Origin: Gorillibacterium massiliense
GTDB taxonomy: Bacteria > Bacillota > Bacilli > Paenibacillales > NBRC-103111
Direction: 5' to 3'
Assembly: GCF_000455485.1 (NCBI RefSeq)
Contig: NZ_CBQR020000146.1
Span: 1 to 64,000 of the forward strand
DNA: 64,000 nucleotides
Made by a program: the position numbers and the translations under genes. The notes below the pieces were generated by a model. It saw only the letters and a program-made list of their open reading frames with translations, was not told where the DNA came from and did no database searches. Within the stretch, counting starts at the first letter, position 1. Each line of letters starts with the position of its first letter. Shown one piece after another: positions 25,014-32,180 of the stretch.

Positions 25014-25808
25014 ATGAACTTATATGAAGTTGATTATACTAAACCAACAGGAAAATACGAAGCAGCTATTAAAGAATATAATGAATTTTGGAGTCAGGGA
25101 CAAATTGATTTTTCCAAAGCTTCCGATCCAATTGAAAAGTTTGATGATGAGACGAGAAAGTCTATTTATAACTTCAATTCTAAATTTCCCAATAATGTTG
25201 TATGGCATTATCATAGAGATAGAACATCTGTAGATTTAGAAGTAAATGCACTAAGGAAGGTCATTAATTCTGCGAAAAATGAGCATGATATTCAAGATTA
25301 CATTAAGAAAAATAGAAAGTGGTTTATCCCGGCTTCAATATTTAAAGAGTATAATTTTGGTCACAAAGAGACGTATCTCTTTCCAGAAATGAAGTTAGGA
25401 AGTAGCATGCAAGCAGATTATGTTTTATGTGGTAGAAACTCTGATGGATACAGCTTAATCCTTGTTGAATTCGAATCACCGGCTTCAACATTTGTTTTAA
25501 CTGATGGTTATAAATTATCAGCATCGGCTAATTCTGGCTTAGGTCAGATTAATCAATGGAAAGAGTGGATGGAATCAAATAATACAACATTTTTTAATGA
25601 GCATAAATTTATTGAGAAAGGCATAAATGTTCCTATTACAAGGATTCACTATTGTTTAGTGATTAGCAGAAGAAATCAAATGGACACAAATGATAGAGAT
25701 CGAAAAAATAGAATTATTATTGAATCAACGAATTTAAAAATAATTAATTACGATAGAGTGTGTGATTATGTTTCTAATCTAGATGAAGGATATAGTACTT
25801 ATAGATAA
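25014..25808 (+). CDS. Shedu-like (DUF4263) nuclease
   Basis: A 264-residue protein whose C-terminal half has the features of the DUF4263/SduA domain, a PD-(D/E)XK nuclease fold used in the Shedu anti-phage system. Visible are the pre-domain helix DIQDYIKKNRKWFIPA, the strand QADYVLCGR (D135), the core LILVEFESP (E152, E154) and a downstream GLGQINQWKEWM helix. The usual lysine of the D/E-x-K core is Glu here, as also seen in some family members. The N-terminal 80 residues are unassigned. ATGGAGGAA precedes the ATG. It is the only unit whose boxes are GTTATGGG and CCCATAAC. Confidence 0.72.
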   Translation: MNLYEVDYTKPTGKYEAAIKEYNEFWSQGQIDFSKASDPIEKFDDETRKSIYNFNSKFPNNVVWHYHRDRTSVDLEVNALRKVINSAKNEHDIQDYIKKNRKWFIPASIFKEYNFGHKETYLFPEMKLGSSMQADYVLCGRNSDGYSLILVEFESPASTFVLTDGYKLSASANSGLGQINQWKEWMESNNTTFFNEHKFIEKGINVPITRIHYCLVISRRNQMDTNDRDRKNRIIIESTNLKIINYDRVCDYVSNLDEGYSTYR

Positions 25809-25833
25809 AAACATAATATCTGGTGAAATCATC

Positions 25834-25852
25834 CCATAACACGTCGTTATAT
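25834..25852 (+). repeat. Collapsed attC-like site R9
   Basis: Only CCATAAC, five bases (ACGTC) and GTTATAT remain, so the whole folded middle of the site is gone. The two core boxes still obey the pairing rule (CCCATAAC with GTTATGGG at 24958; GTTATATGC with GCATATAAC at 26156). Confidence 0.75.
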
Positions 25853-26157
25853 GCAATCGAGAGAAACTATATATGAAGATCAAATTAGCCATTACCATTA
25901 ATTAGGGGTAGTGGTATATTTGTATAAAGCCTAGTTAACAAGTAAATGAAGAATAGAACTACGATAAGACAATAAGAGAAATATAAATGAATAACGAAAG
26001 AACAGAAGATGAGAAGCTCAAACAAGACTACAAATCATAAATAACTATCAACACTATAAAGTCCACACATTAAAAAGATGAACAAGAATGTAAAGATTGA
26101 ACAAGATAAAAGGGAATGAAGAAATTATATTGAGTAACGCGGAGAAGTCTCGACAGC
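25853..26157 (+). other. Non-coding cassette, copy B
   Basis: A diverged duplicate of the non-coding cassette at 24413-24727, with the same start box GTTATATGC and the same end box GCATATAAC. It holds no normal gene. The 11-codon frame (26009-26044) is kept in length despite substitutions and indels elsewhere. Confidence 0.65.
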
Positions 26158-26282
26158 ATATAACAATACATTTACGCAGCGGTTCGGCATAGCCGCCCCT
26201 TGGTCCCGGAAGTTAAGAAGCCAGGAAGTATATGCCGGGACACACCGACTACGTCGGCGTCGTAAATGCGGGAACGTTATCT
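26158..26282 (+). repeat. attC-like site R10, short subtype
   Basis: 125 bp, beginning ATATAAC and ending GTTATCT. It is the same subtype as the left part of R8, with the stem GGTCCCGG/CCGGGAC and the hairpin CGACTACGTCG. Confidence 0.8.
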
Positions 26283-26597
26283 GCAATTGCCTAAACCCTT
26301 ATAATAAGGACTGTAAATGACTAAAAGCCAGGAATATATAACCCAAGTCAAACACGCATCGAGATCAGTCAGAACGAGTGATCTTCATGCGTTTTTTATT
26401 ATGTAGAGATTGATGAGTTACTGTAATAAAGATTTAAGTTTCCGGATCTAGTCATTGTCTGAATGTTAGGGTTACCTAGTTACGATTACGCATAGAGACA
26501 GGTAAGGTCAAAACACTATTTTGTAAGTAAAAACGGGGAAGTAGTTAGTAAAAGATTATAAAGATGTGGTGTAGGTTGCTCGAGAAGAGGCAACAGC
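26283..26597 (+). other. Non-coding cassette containing a terminator
   Basis: About 315 bp with no convincing gene. A 29-codon frame (26323-26412) overlaps the terminator and is not trusted. Unit boxes match (GTTATCTGC at 26276, GCAGATAAC at 26596). The terminator would end read-through from upstream cassettes. Confidence 0.6.
26352..26397 (+). terminator. Intrinsic terminator inside a cassette
   Basis: The ACGCAT...AGATCA / TGATCT...ATGCGT stem is followed by six T residues. A stretch of 39 bases (26362-26400) is identical to the terminator region at 46802-46840 in the right flank. Confidence 0.8.
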
Positions 26598-26759
26598 AGA
26601 TAACACCGTTTTCCCGCTGCGGGCCCTTCGGCCCTTGGTCTGCCCGAGGATTTTCAGTGAAGTTGATCAGGCAGACAACCCTGCGAGGCTAAGTGGCGGA
26701 GCCACCCGGTCCTGGCGGACCTTAAGCCTCTCGGATTCGGGAATACGACAACGTTAGGT
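26598..26759 (+). repeat. attC-like site R11
   Basis: A full-length copy (162 bp), beginning AGATAAC and ending GTTAGGT. Hairpin I is GGGCC-CTTC-GGCCC, another compensated variant. Confidence 0.88.
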
Positions 26760-26806
26760 GAAACCACGCGAAAGAGGATTATTGGCCGTAATTCAGGAGG
26801 AATGAA

Positions 26807-26884
26807 ATGAGAAACCTTCATCAAATCGTACGGAGTTTGTTACCTGATAACGATGATCTCAAAGCAGACATGACCTTCATCTAA
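26807..26884 (+). CDS. Micro-ORF cassette (25 residues)
   Basis: A 25-residue frame beginning MRNLHQIVRSLLPDNDD, with a strong CAGGAGGAATGAA site before the ATG. It is the only possible gene in a unit of only about 130 bp, and its TAA stop overlaps the TCTAAC box of the next repeat. It may be a functional micropeptide, a regulatory leader, or the front of a gene cut down by deletion. Confidence 0.45.
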   Translation: MRNLHQIVRSLLPDNDDLKADMTFI

Positions 26885-27044
26885 CACCGTATTCCCGCTG
26901 CGGCCGGCAACGCCGACCTTGGTCTGCCCGAAGATTTTCGAGGAAGTTGTTCAGGCAGACAACCCTGCGAGGCTAAGTGGCGGAGCCACCCGCTCCCGAT
27001 GGTCGCTTAAGCCTCTCGGATTCGGGAATACAACAACGTTATAT
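26879..27044 (+). repeat. attC-like site R12
   Basis: A full-length copy (166 bp), beginning ATCTAAC and ending GTTATAT. The unit's boxes match with one G-T difference (GTTAGGTGAA against TTCATCTAAC). Confidence 0.87.
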
Positions 27045-27085
27045 GAAATGACCGAAATTCTTAACTCAAAAGAGAGGTATTCGCA

Positions 27086-27490
27086 TTGATTAGAACACGA
27101 TTTCTTTACTCTATTCTTTGGTCAATTGGAGCAGTTTTATTGATTTATTATTCAAGTTTTGTACTTGATTTTGCTAGTGATTGGCGAGCAAGGACATACA
27201 ATACGCGTGGATATGGTTTATGGATCCCAGTTCTTAACTCTTTAATTTCAGGAATTTATTTGGCTTTTATAAATGGAATCCCTACAAGATTCAGAATAAA
27301 TCCAGGTAAATTGATAGTATTTGTAATATCTTTTGTGATATTGATGTATATTGTCTTATTGTTTTATTTGAAATTGCCTATATTCAATTTTGGTATTTAT
27401 ACAAGAATAACAAGGGGATCATTTTTTCTTGGATTAGTTTGTGGATACTCAGCAGTTTCTGGCTTTTTCAAATTTAAGAATCATGATTAA
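27086..27490 (+). CDS. Four-helix membrane protein of a cassette
   Basis: A 134-residue integral membrane protein with four hydrophobic segments (about residues 7-29, 46-65, 75-97 and 110-127). A close paralogue is at 31077-31484, sharing LLIYYSS and LDFA in the first helix and the GYGLW/GYNLW loop. Both start with TTG after a GAGGT site, which the alignment supports. Function unknown; no known small transporter family was recognised. Confidence 0.75.
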   Translation: MIRTRFLYSILWSIGAVLLIYYSSFVLDFASDWRARTYNTRGYGLWIPVLNSLISGIYLAFINGIPTRFRINPGKLIVFVISFVILMYIVLLFYLKLPIFNFGIYTRITRGSFFLGLVCGYSAVSGFFKFKNHD

Positions 27491-27519
27491 GATGGCATGT
27501 TCAAGAAGTCGGCCACTTC

Positions 27520-27643
27520 AGTTAACACAGTATTCACGCGGTGGGCCTTGTGGCGCTTGATCTGGCCGAGGCCTTTCGAGTTGTGGAGTCAGTAGACAAC
27601 CCTGCGATTTCTAATCTTCGTATGTAGCTATCAGAACTTTTAC
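27520..27643 (+). repeat. Degraded attC-like site R13
   Basis: 124 bp. The left half is recognisable (AGTTAAC, TATTCACGCGGTG, GGCCGAGG, then AGACAACCCTGCGA). The right half is largely replaced, and the final core has decayed to CTTTTACGCAATT. This is the first clearly damaged site from the left. Confidence 0.7.
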
Positions 27644-27667
27644 GCAATTGAAATGGAGGATCATGTG

Positions 27668-28465
27668 ATGGATAAAATTTTAATCGAGGCAATTCGTGTC
27701 GCGAAGCTAGCTGGACTGAAAATTAAAGAAATTAGAGAAAATGATGGATACGATGAATATTTAAAAAATGGACACGAACTAGTAACAACTGCAGATTTAG
27801 TATCAGATCAAATTATAAAAACAGAAATTTCGAAGGGTTTTCCTAAGCACAAATTTATATCTGAAGAAAGTGATATAGAAAATAGTCTTATAATAAAAGA
27901 GCCTACGTGGATTATTGATCCTATAGATGGAACTGTTGGTTATGCCAATAATCATTATCAAGTAGCTATATCTATTGCTTATGCAATTGATAACATAGTT
28001 GAGGTAGGAGTAGTGCATAATCCATTTTTGGACGAAACATTTTATGCTGTTAGAGGTAAGGGGGCTTTTTTGAACAATCATAAAATACAGATTAAAAGCG
28101 CCAATACATTAAAACAATGTGTGATTGGAACTGGATTTCCTCATATTAAAGAAAATGTGGACTATATTGTTGAAACATTAAGATTAGTACTACCTAAAAT
28201 AAGAGATATTAGGAGACTAGGATCCCCAGCTCTGGATATTTGTTGGGTTGCCTGTGGTCGCTTACAGGGATTTTATGAAGAAGAATTATCCCCATGGGAT
28301 GTTGCAGCAGCGAAGTTGATTGCCAGTGAAGCTAAAGCAACCGTGGGGCACTATAGTCTTGAAAACAGCTCAATTCTTCCAAATTGCTTGAATGGTTATA
28401 AGGTAATTGTGTCAAGCCCGGGTGTTTTTGAAGAATTGAAAGCAATTTTAATATCTGTTAAATAA
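27668..28465 (+). CDS. Inositol monophosphatase-family phosphatase
   Basis: A 265-residue protein of the IMPase/FBPase/CysQ superfamily, Mg2+-dependent and Li+-sensitive as a class. Motifs are complete: SEESD (Glu), WIIDPIDGTVGY (Asp, Asp), and the C-terminal SPWDVAAAKLIASEA (Asp). The likely substrates are small phosphate monoesters such as inositol phosphates, histidinol phosphate or PAP. ATGGAGGATC precedes the ATG at 27668, choosing it over the in-frame ATG at 27653. The unit has lost clear boxes because R13 and R14 are both damaged. Confidence 0.85.
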   Translation: MDKILIEAIRVAKLAGLKIKEIRENDGYDEYLKNGHELVTTADLVSDQIIKTEISKGFPKHKFISEESDIENSLIIKEPTWIIDPIDGTVGYANNHYQVAISIAYAIDNIVEVGVVHNPFLDETFYAVRGKGAFLNNHKIQIKSANTLKQCVIGTGFPHIKENVDYIVETLRLVLPKIRDIRRLGSPALDICWVACGRLQGFYEEELSPWDVAAAKLIASEAKATVGHYSLENSSILPNCLNGYKVIVSSPGVFEELKAILISVK

Positions 28466-28529
28466 TAGTTGATTGTTACATATTCAAGATTCAAATATAT
28501 GGATGGAGTAAAATAAAGCACAGTTTACC

Positions 28530-28614
28530 GGCAGACAGTAAGATTTTAGTGGCGGAGCCACCGGCGTTGACGCACCTTAAGCCTCTCGGGTTCGTGAATA
28601 CAACAACGTTAGAT
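28530..28614 (+). repeat. attC-like site R14, left half missing
   Basis: Only the right part remains: GGCAGAC, GTGGCGGAGCCAC, hairpin II GGCGTTGACGCACC, CTTAAGCCTC and the end ACAACAACGTTAGAT. Confidence 0.8.
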
Positions 28615-28660
28615 GAAAGATATGCAATACAATCTAAATAAATTAGGAGTAGATCACATT

Positions 28661-28816
28661 ATGGAAACCACAACTTTTTTTACAATCTTAATTTATCTAT
28701 TTTATTTGGTATTGGCTGGATTAGGTATCTATTGTTTGATTTTGTTTATTAAGCTTGCCCACAGAGGAATCAAGGCATTTGATATCTATATTAATGATAA
28801 AACAAATAGAAACTAA
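28661..28816 (+). CDS. Small membrane protein
   Basis: A 51-residue protein with one long hydrophobic segment (FFTILIYLFYLVLAGLGIYC, continuing LILFI) followed by a basic C-terminal tail (KLAHRGIKAFDIYINDK). This is a common type of unassigned Bacillota small membrane protein. The ATG at 28661 has TAGGAGT ten bases upstream; the frame from 28613 would start inside the attC core and has no ribosome site. Confidence 0.65.
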   Translation: METTTFFTILIYLFYLVLAGLGIYCLILFIKLAHRGIKAFDIYINDKTNRN

Positions 28817-28924
28817 TAATACATATACATAACTAATAAAGTGTAAAACTATATGAAAAGCATTAAACAAATTATGAAACATATAAATGAAACTTCACCG
28901 TTATTCGAAGAAGGTGTATCAGTC

Positions 28925-29085
28925 AGATAACACCGTATTCCCGCTACGGCCGGCTCCGCCAACCTTGGTCTGAGGTTTTTCCTGAGGTAGATTCAGGCGG
29001 ACACCCCTGCTAGGATAAGTGGCGGAGCCACCCGGCGCTGACGCGCCTTAAGCTTCTCGGGTTCGGGATTACAACAACGTTATGC
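28925..29085 (+). repeat. attC-like site R15
   Basis: A full copy (161 bp), beginning AGATAAC and ending GTTATGC, slightly eroded in the GGTCTG...GGCGGAC stem. Its start box does not pair with the unit's GTTAGATGAA start, so this unit is probably a fusion of two. Confidence 0.82.
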
Positions 29086-29116
29086 GAAATTATTGCAATG
29101 ATTGGAGATCAATGAA

Positions 29117-29731
29117 ATGGACGCTCAAACACTTGCTTTTCTTGCATGTCAAGAATCTAAAAGATACTTGACCCCTGGGATATCCGAGAAGCAATTCTCT
29201 GATATTTGTGAAGAAATTATGTGTTCACTTGGAGCAGAGGACTTGTGGTATCCAATGCTTGTAAATTTTGGACAGAATACGATTTATTGTACAAGAGGAT
29301 CTCATCTCCCATCATCAGAAGTATTACTGAAAGAGAATGACATTGTCTTAATTGATTTTAGCCCCAAATTGAATGGCTTTTGGGGAGATTACTCTGAAAC
29401 CATAGTGATTGGAAACAACGAAGAAATGAAGCAGTTATCAAGAGATGCGAAGTATATATTTGATCGTACATATGAATATGCACAGAAATGTCGAACGATT
29501 GGAGAATTATTTAACTATAGTATTAATTTGATTAAAGAGCTTGATTATATACTTTTAGATCCAAATGGAAACATCGGCCATTCAATTGAAAATTATGATA
29601 ATCAAAATAAAAGGATATATATATGTCCTGAGAATAAAATGATGAATTTGGATGGAAAGGTATGGGCGATAGAACCGCATTTAGGTAGAGGAATGTATGG
29701 AGCAAAATTTGAGAATGTAATACAAAAGTGA
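29117..29731 (+). CDS. M24-family metallopeptidase-like protein
   Basis: A 204-residue protein with the pita-bread fold motifs of methionine/Xaa-Pro aminopeptidases. The five metal ligands appear in order: LIDFSP (Asp), WGDYSE (Asp), IGHSIE (His), AIEPHL (Glu) and KFENV (Glu). It stops a few residues after the last ligand, so the final strand may be trimmed. GGAG nine bases before the ATG at 29117 fixes the start. Proteins of this short type often act on small peptides or are creatinase-like. The function in the cassette is unknown. Confidence 0.78.
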   Translation: MDAQTLAFLACQESKRYLTPGISEKQFSDICEEIMCSLGAEDLWYPMLVNFGQNTIYCTRGSHLPSSEVLLKENDIVLIDFSPKLNGFWGDYSETIVIGNNEEMKQLSRDAKYIFDRTYEYAQKCRTIGELFNYSINLIKELDYILLDPNGNIGHSIENYDNQNKRIYICPENKMMNLDGKVWAIEPHLGRGMYGAKFENVIQK

Positions 29732-29810
29732 TGTTTTCTACATTGGAAAACAATTCAAGTTTCAAAAGAGAGAAAAAGAACAAGATAAAAGTGAATACGA
29801 GGAATTTTCC

Positions 29811-29876
29811 ATGAAATATGTAATGAAGAATATAGCAGAATTATTGCCTGAGGATTATAGAGGAGTTTATAAATAA
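29811..29876 (+). CDS. Micro-ORF (21 residues), uncertain
   Basis: A 21-residue frame (MKYVMKNIAELLPEDYRGVYK minus the last residue in some readings) with GAGGAATTTTCC before its ATG, between the M24 gene and R16. Its ELLPED segment loosely recalls SLLPDND of the micro-ORF at 26807. It may be a gene remnant rather than a gene. Confidence 0.3.
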   Translation: MKYVMKNIAELLPEDYRGVYK

Positions 29877-29974
29877 GCAAACAATTAGGGTTATTGAAAA
29901 CCGCAAGGAATATATGGAATAAGACTCGAAGTTTGAAAGACTATCTTAGGTGGATTCTGGGAAGAGGCAACATT

Positions 29975-30101
29975 CTATAACACACTGTAGGGCGGGCATG
30001 CGGTATCAGGCTTTTCAGGAATGCAGATCAGGCGAACAACCCTGCGAGGCTAAGTGGCAGAGCCCCCGGCGCTAACGTGCCTTAATACAAAAACGTTATT
30101 G
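29975..30101 (+). repeat. attC-like site R16, internally deleted
   Basis: 127 bp, beginning CTATAAC and ending GTTATTG. Hairpin I and part of the GGTCTGCC stem are lost and the TTAAGCC side of the long stem is missing; ACAACCCTGCGAGGCTAAGT remains. Confidence 0.75.
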
Positions 30102-30145
30102 GAAATCAGTGCAAGGATATGCAGGTATCAATAGGGGGAAGAAAA

Positions 30146-30940
30146 ATGTTAGAACGCGAAGAAGTCCTTTCTGGAGGAAATATAAACAACGTAGTTAGGG
30201 TAGGAGAGACAGTTCGACGTAATGCTAAACCAAATCCTTTTGTACATGAATTACTTGAACACCTTGAGAAGATTGGCTATCCCTACTCGCCTAGATACAT
30301 TGGTATAGATGATAAGGGGAGAGAAGTCCTCTCTTACCTTGATGGCGTAGTTTCTGGAAACGAGTATCCTGAAATTGATAAGTATATGTGGTCAGACGAG
30401 GTCTTAGTTGAACTGGCCAAGCTCTTAAGAAAATACCACGATGCAACTGTTGGATTTAAAACATCTACCAAGTCAGACAATGAGTACCCAGAGCCGTCAT
30501 TACATGAGGTCATCTGTCACAACGATGCTGCATTGTATAACATTGTGTTTAAAGATCAACGTCCTGTAGGCATTATTGATTTTGATATGGCGGGGCCAGG
30601 GCCACGTAATTGGGATATTGCTTATACTTTATATACATGTGTTCCACTTACAGCTTTTTCTCCAGGAGAAGAAAATCGAGTAGTTAATGATTACAAGAAA
30701 GAGAGTCATGCAGCTACAAGAAGGAGACGTATTGAATTATTTTTCAATTCTTATGGTATTCAAGAGCCTAGTGATCTTAAGATGTGGGTAATATCACGTA
30801 TTCATAGTATGTGTAAAACATTATCAGACCGTGCTGCAAATGGTGACACAGCGTTTATAAGGCTAGTTGAAGAAGGACATTTAGCTCATTATAGGAATGA
30901 AGTCAAATTTCTTGATCTGCATTTTAATGAGTGGTACTAA
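30146..30940 (+). CDS. APH-like phosphotransferase
   Basis: A 264-residue protein of the aminoglycoside phosphotransferase/choline kinase fold. The catalytic loop is VICHNDAALYNIVF (Asp base and Asn; Asn replaces the usual Gly after His), and the metal-binding loop is GIIDFDMAGPGPRNWDIAY. The N-terminal nucleotide region has GGNINNVVRVGETVRR. Substrate cannot be assigned, and drug resistance is not implied. GGGGGAAG precedes the ATG at 30146, preferred to the ATG at 30119 in the track upstream. Its end box is degraded (CTAGAAC in R17). Confidence 0.82.
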   Translation: MLEREEVLSGGNINNVVRVGETVRRNAKPNPFVHELLEHLEKIGYPYSPRYIGIDDKGREVLSYLDGVVSGNEYPEIDKYMWSDEVLVELAKLLRKYHDATVGFKTSTKSDNEYPEPSLHEVICHNDAALYNIVFKDQRPVGIIDFDMAGPGPRNWDIAYTLYTCVPLTAFSPGEENRVVNDYKKESHAATRRRRIELFFNSYGIQEPSDLKMWVISRIHSMCKTLSDRAANGDTAFIRLVEEGHLAHYRNEVKFLDLHFNEWY

Positions 30941-30980
30941 CCGAAAGAAATGAAAGCATCTCATAGTAGGCACTGACATC

Positions 30981-31070
30981 CTAGAACATCGTATTCACGC
31001 TGCGGAGCTTTACGGCTCCTTGGTCAGCCCGAGGCATTTCGAGGATGTTGAATCAGACGAAAGCGAGGTA
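30981..31070 (+). repeat. attC-like site R17, right half missing
   Basis: The left half is kept (CTAGAAC, GTATTCACGCTGC, hairpin I GGAGC-TTTAC-GGCTCC, TTGGTCAGCCCGAGG). The right half is gone, joined directly to the next gene's ribosome site. Confidence 0.75.
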
Positions 31071-31076
31071 AGTTCA

Positions 31077-31484
31077 TTGAGAATTAACTCTCGATATCAT
31101 TACAACGCTTTATGGTTGATTGGAGCAATTTTATTGATATACTATTCAAGTTTTATTCTTGATTTTGCAAATGAATGGAAAATAAAGAATTTTAACGTAC
31201 GTGGATATAATTTATGGTTACCTATATTAACATCCTTCATATCAGGAGTTTATTTGGCTTTTATTCATGGAGTTCCGAAGCAAATTAGAATAAATCGAAG
31301 TAGAATTATTGTATTTTTTATATCGATACTTTTACTTACATATTTTGTATTATCTTTCTATTTCGAATTGCCTGAGCCGGATGTTTATATCAGAATCATT
31401 AAGTACAATGGACCATTTTTTCTTGAATTAATATGCGGATATTCTGTGATTACTGGATTATTGAGATTCAAGGATCAAGAATAA
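31077..31484 (+). CDS. Four-helix membrane protein, paralogue of 27086-27490
   Basis: A 135-residue membrane protein with the same four-helix plan as the protein at 27086. The two align without gaps from their TTG starts (LRINSRYHYNALWLIGAI against IRTRFLYSILWSIGAV). This fixes the start at 31077 rather than in the attC remnant upstream. The following repeat begins TTCATATAAT, which pairs with the GTTATATGAA start of the paralogue's unit. It therefore probably had the same cassette start before R17 was truncated. Confidence 0.75.
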   Translation: MRINSRYHYNALWLIGAILLIYYSSFILDFANEWKIKNFNVRGYNLWLPILTSFISGVYLAFIHGVPKQIRINRSRIIVFFISILLLTYFVLSFYFELPEPDVYIRIIKYNGPFFLELICGYSVITGLLRFKDQE

Positions 31485-31513
31485 GGTTGCAAATTCAAGG
31501 AGCTGGTCACTTC

Positions 31514-31640
31514 ATATAATACTGCATTCACGTTGCGGGGCTGAAGCCCCTTGGTTCGCCCGAGGGATTGGCAGAGGAGTGGATCAGGCGGACACATTCA
31601 ATCGGCTAAGTGGTAGAGTCACCCGGGCCTTACGGTCCTT
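31514..31640 (+). repeat. attC-like site R18, right end missing
   Basis: The left part and middle remain (hairpin I GGGGCTGAAGCCCC, TTGGTTCGCCCGAGG, CAGGCGGACA, GGGCCTTACGGTCC). The CTTAAGCCTC side and the final GTTA core are lost. Confidence 0.75.
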
Positions 31641-31652
31641 TATCGAGGGAGT

Positions 31653-32009
31653 GTGAAAAGGATAAAGAAAATTATAGTACTTATGGTAATTTGCTTGGGG
31701 AACTCACCTTTAATTTTTGTTTCCATGTATTTCGATTATCTTTATCAAACATCATATTTCTATTTAGTAGCAGTTATATTTCCTGTCCTTTTTATTAGAA
31801 AATATAAGGAATTACTTTTAGTTTTTCTTTTAACTTGTGTAGTATCTGTTTTGCTCGTTCATGTTTATATACCAGAAACTCAAGCTTATTTTATACCGTT
31901 TGATAGGAACCTTGAAGTTTTAGTTGTTTTTGAAGCCTTTATTTTTGGAATTATACAAGTATTGTTTGTGGCTTTAATAAATTATCTTAAGAATACGATG
32001 AATAAATAA
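31653..32009 (+). CDS. Small hydrophobic cassette protein
   Basis: A 118-residue integral membrane protein with about four hydrophobic segments (IIVLMVICLGNSPLIFVSMY, TSYFYLVAVIFPVLFI, ELLLVFLLTCVVSVLLVHVY and LVVFEAFIFGIIQVLFVAL). It starts with GTG after a GAGGGAGT site that now lies in the remnant of R18. Family not recognised. Confidence 0.65.
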   Translation: MKRIKKIIVLMVICLGNSPLIFVSMYFDYLYQTSYFYLVAVIFPVLFIRKYKELLLVFLLTCVVSVLLVHVYIPETQAYFIPFDRNLEVLVVFEAFIFGIIQVLFVALINYLKNTMNK

Positions 32010-32040
32010 ACTATAAGTATATTTGAGGAAGACTTTCAAG

Positions 32041-32141
32041 TGGGCTTGGTCAGGCGGATAACCTTCGAGGCTAAGTGGCGGAGCCACCCGGTCCTGGCGG
32101 GCCTTAAGCCTCTTGGGTTCGTGATTACAACAACGTTAGAC
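32041..32141 (+). repeat. attC-like site R19, left end missing
   Basis: The right part remains: TCAGGCGGATAACC, TTCGAGGCTAAG, GTGGCGGAGCCAC, GGTCCTGGCGGGCC, CTTAAGCCTC, and the end ACAACAACGTTAGAC. The left half including hairpin I is lost. Confidence 0.8.
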
Positions 32142-32180
32142 GACATCCGAGTAAAATTAAATACACAAAGGAAGAGATTA

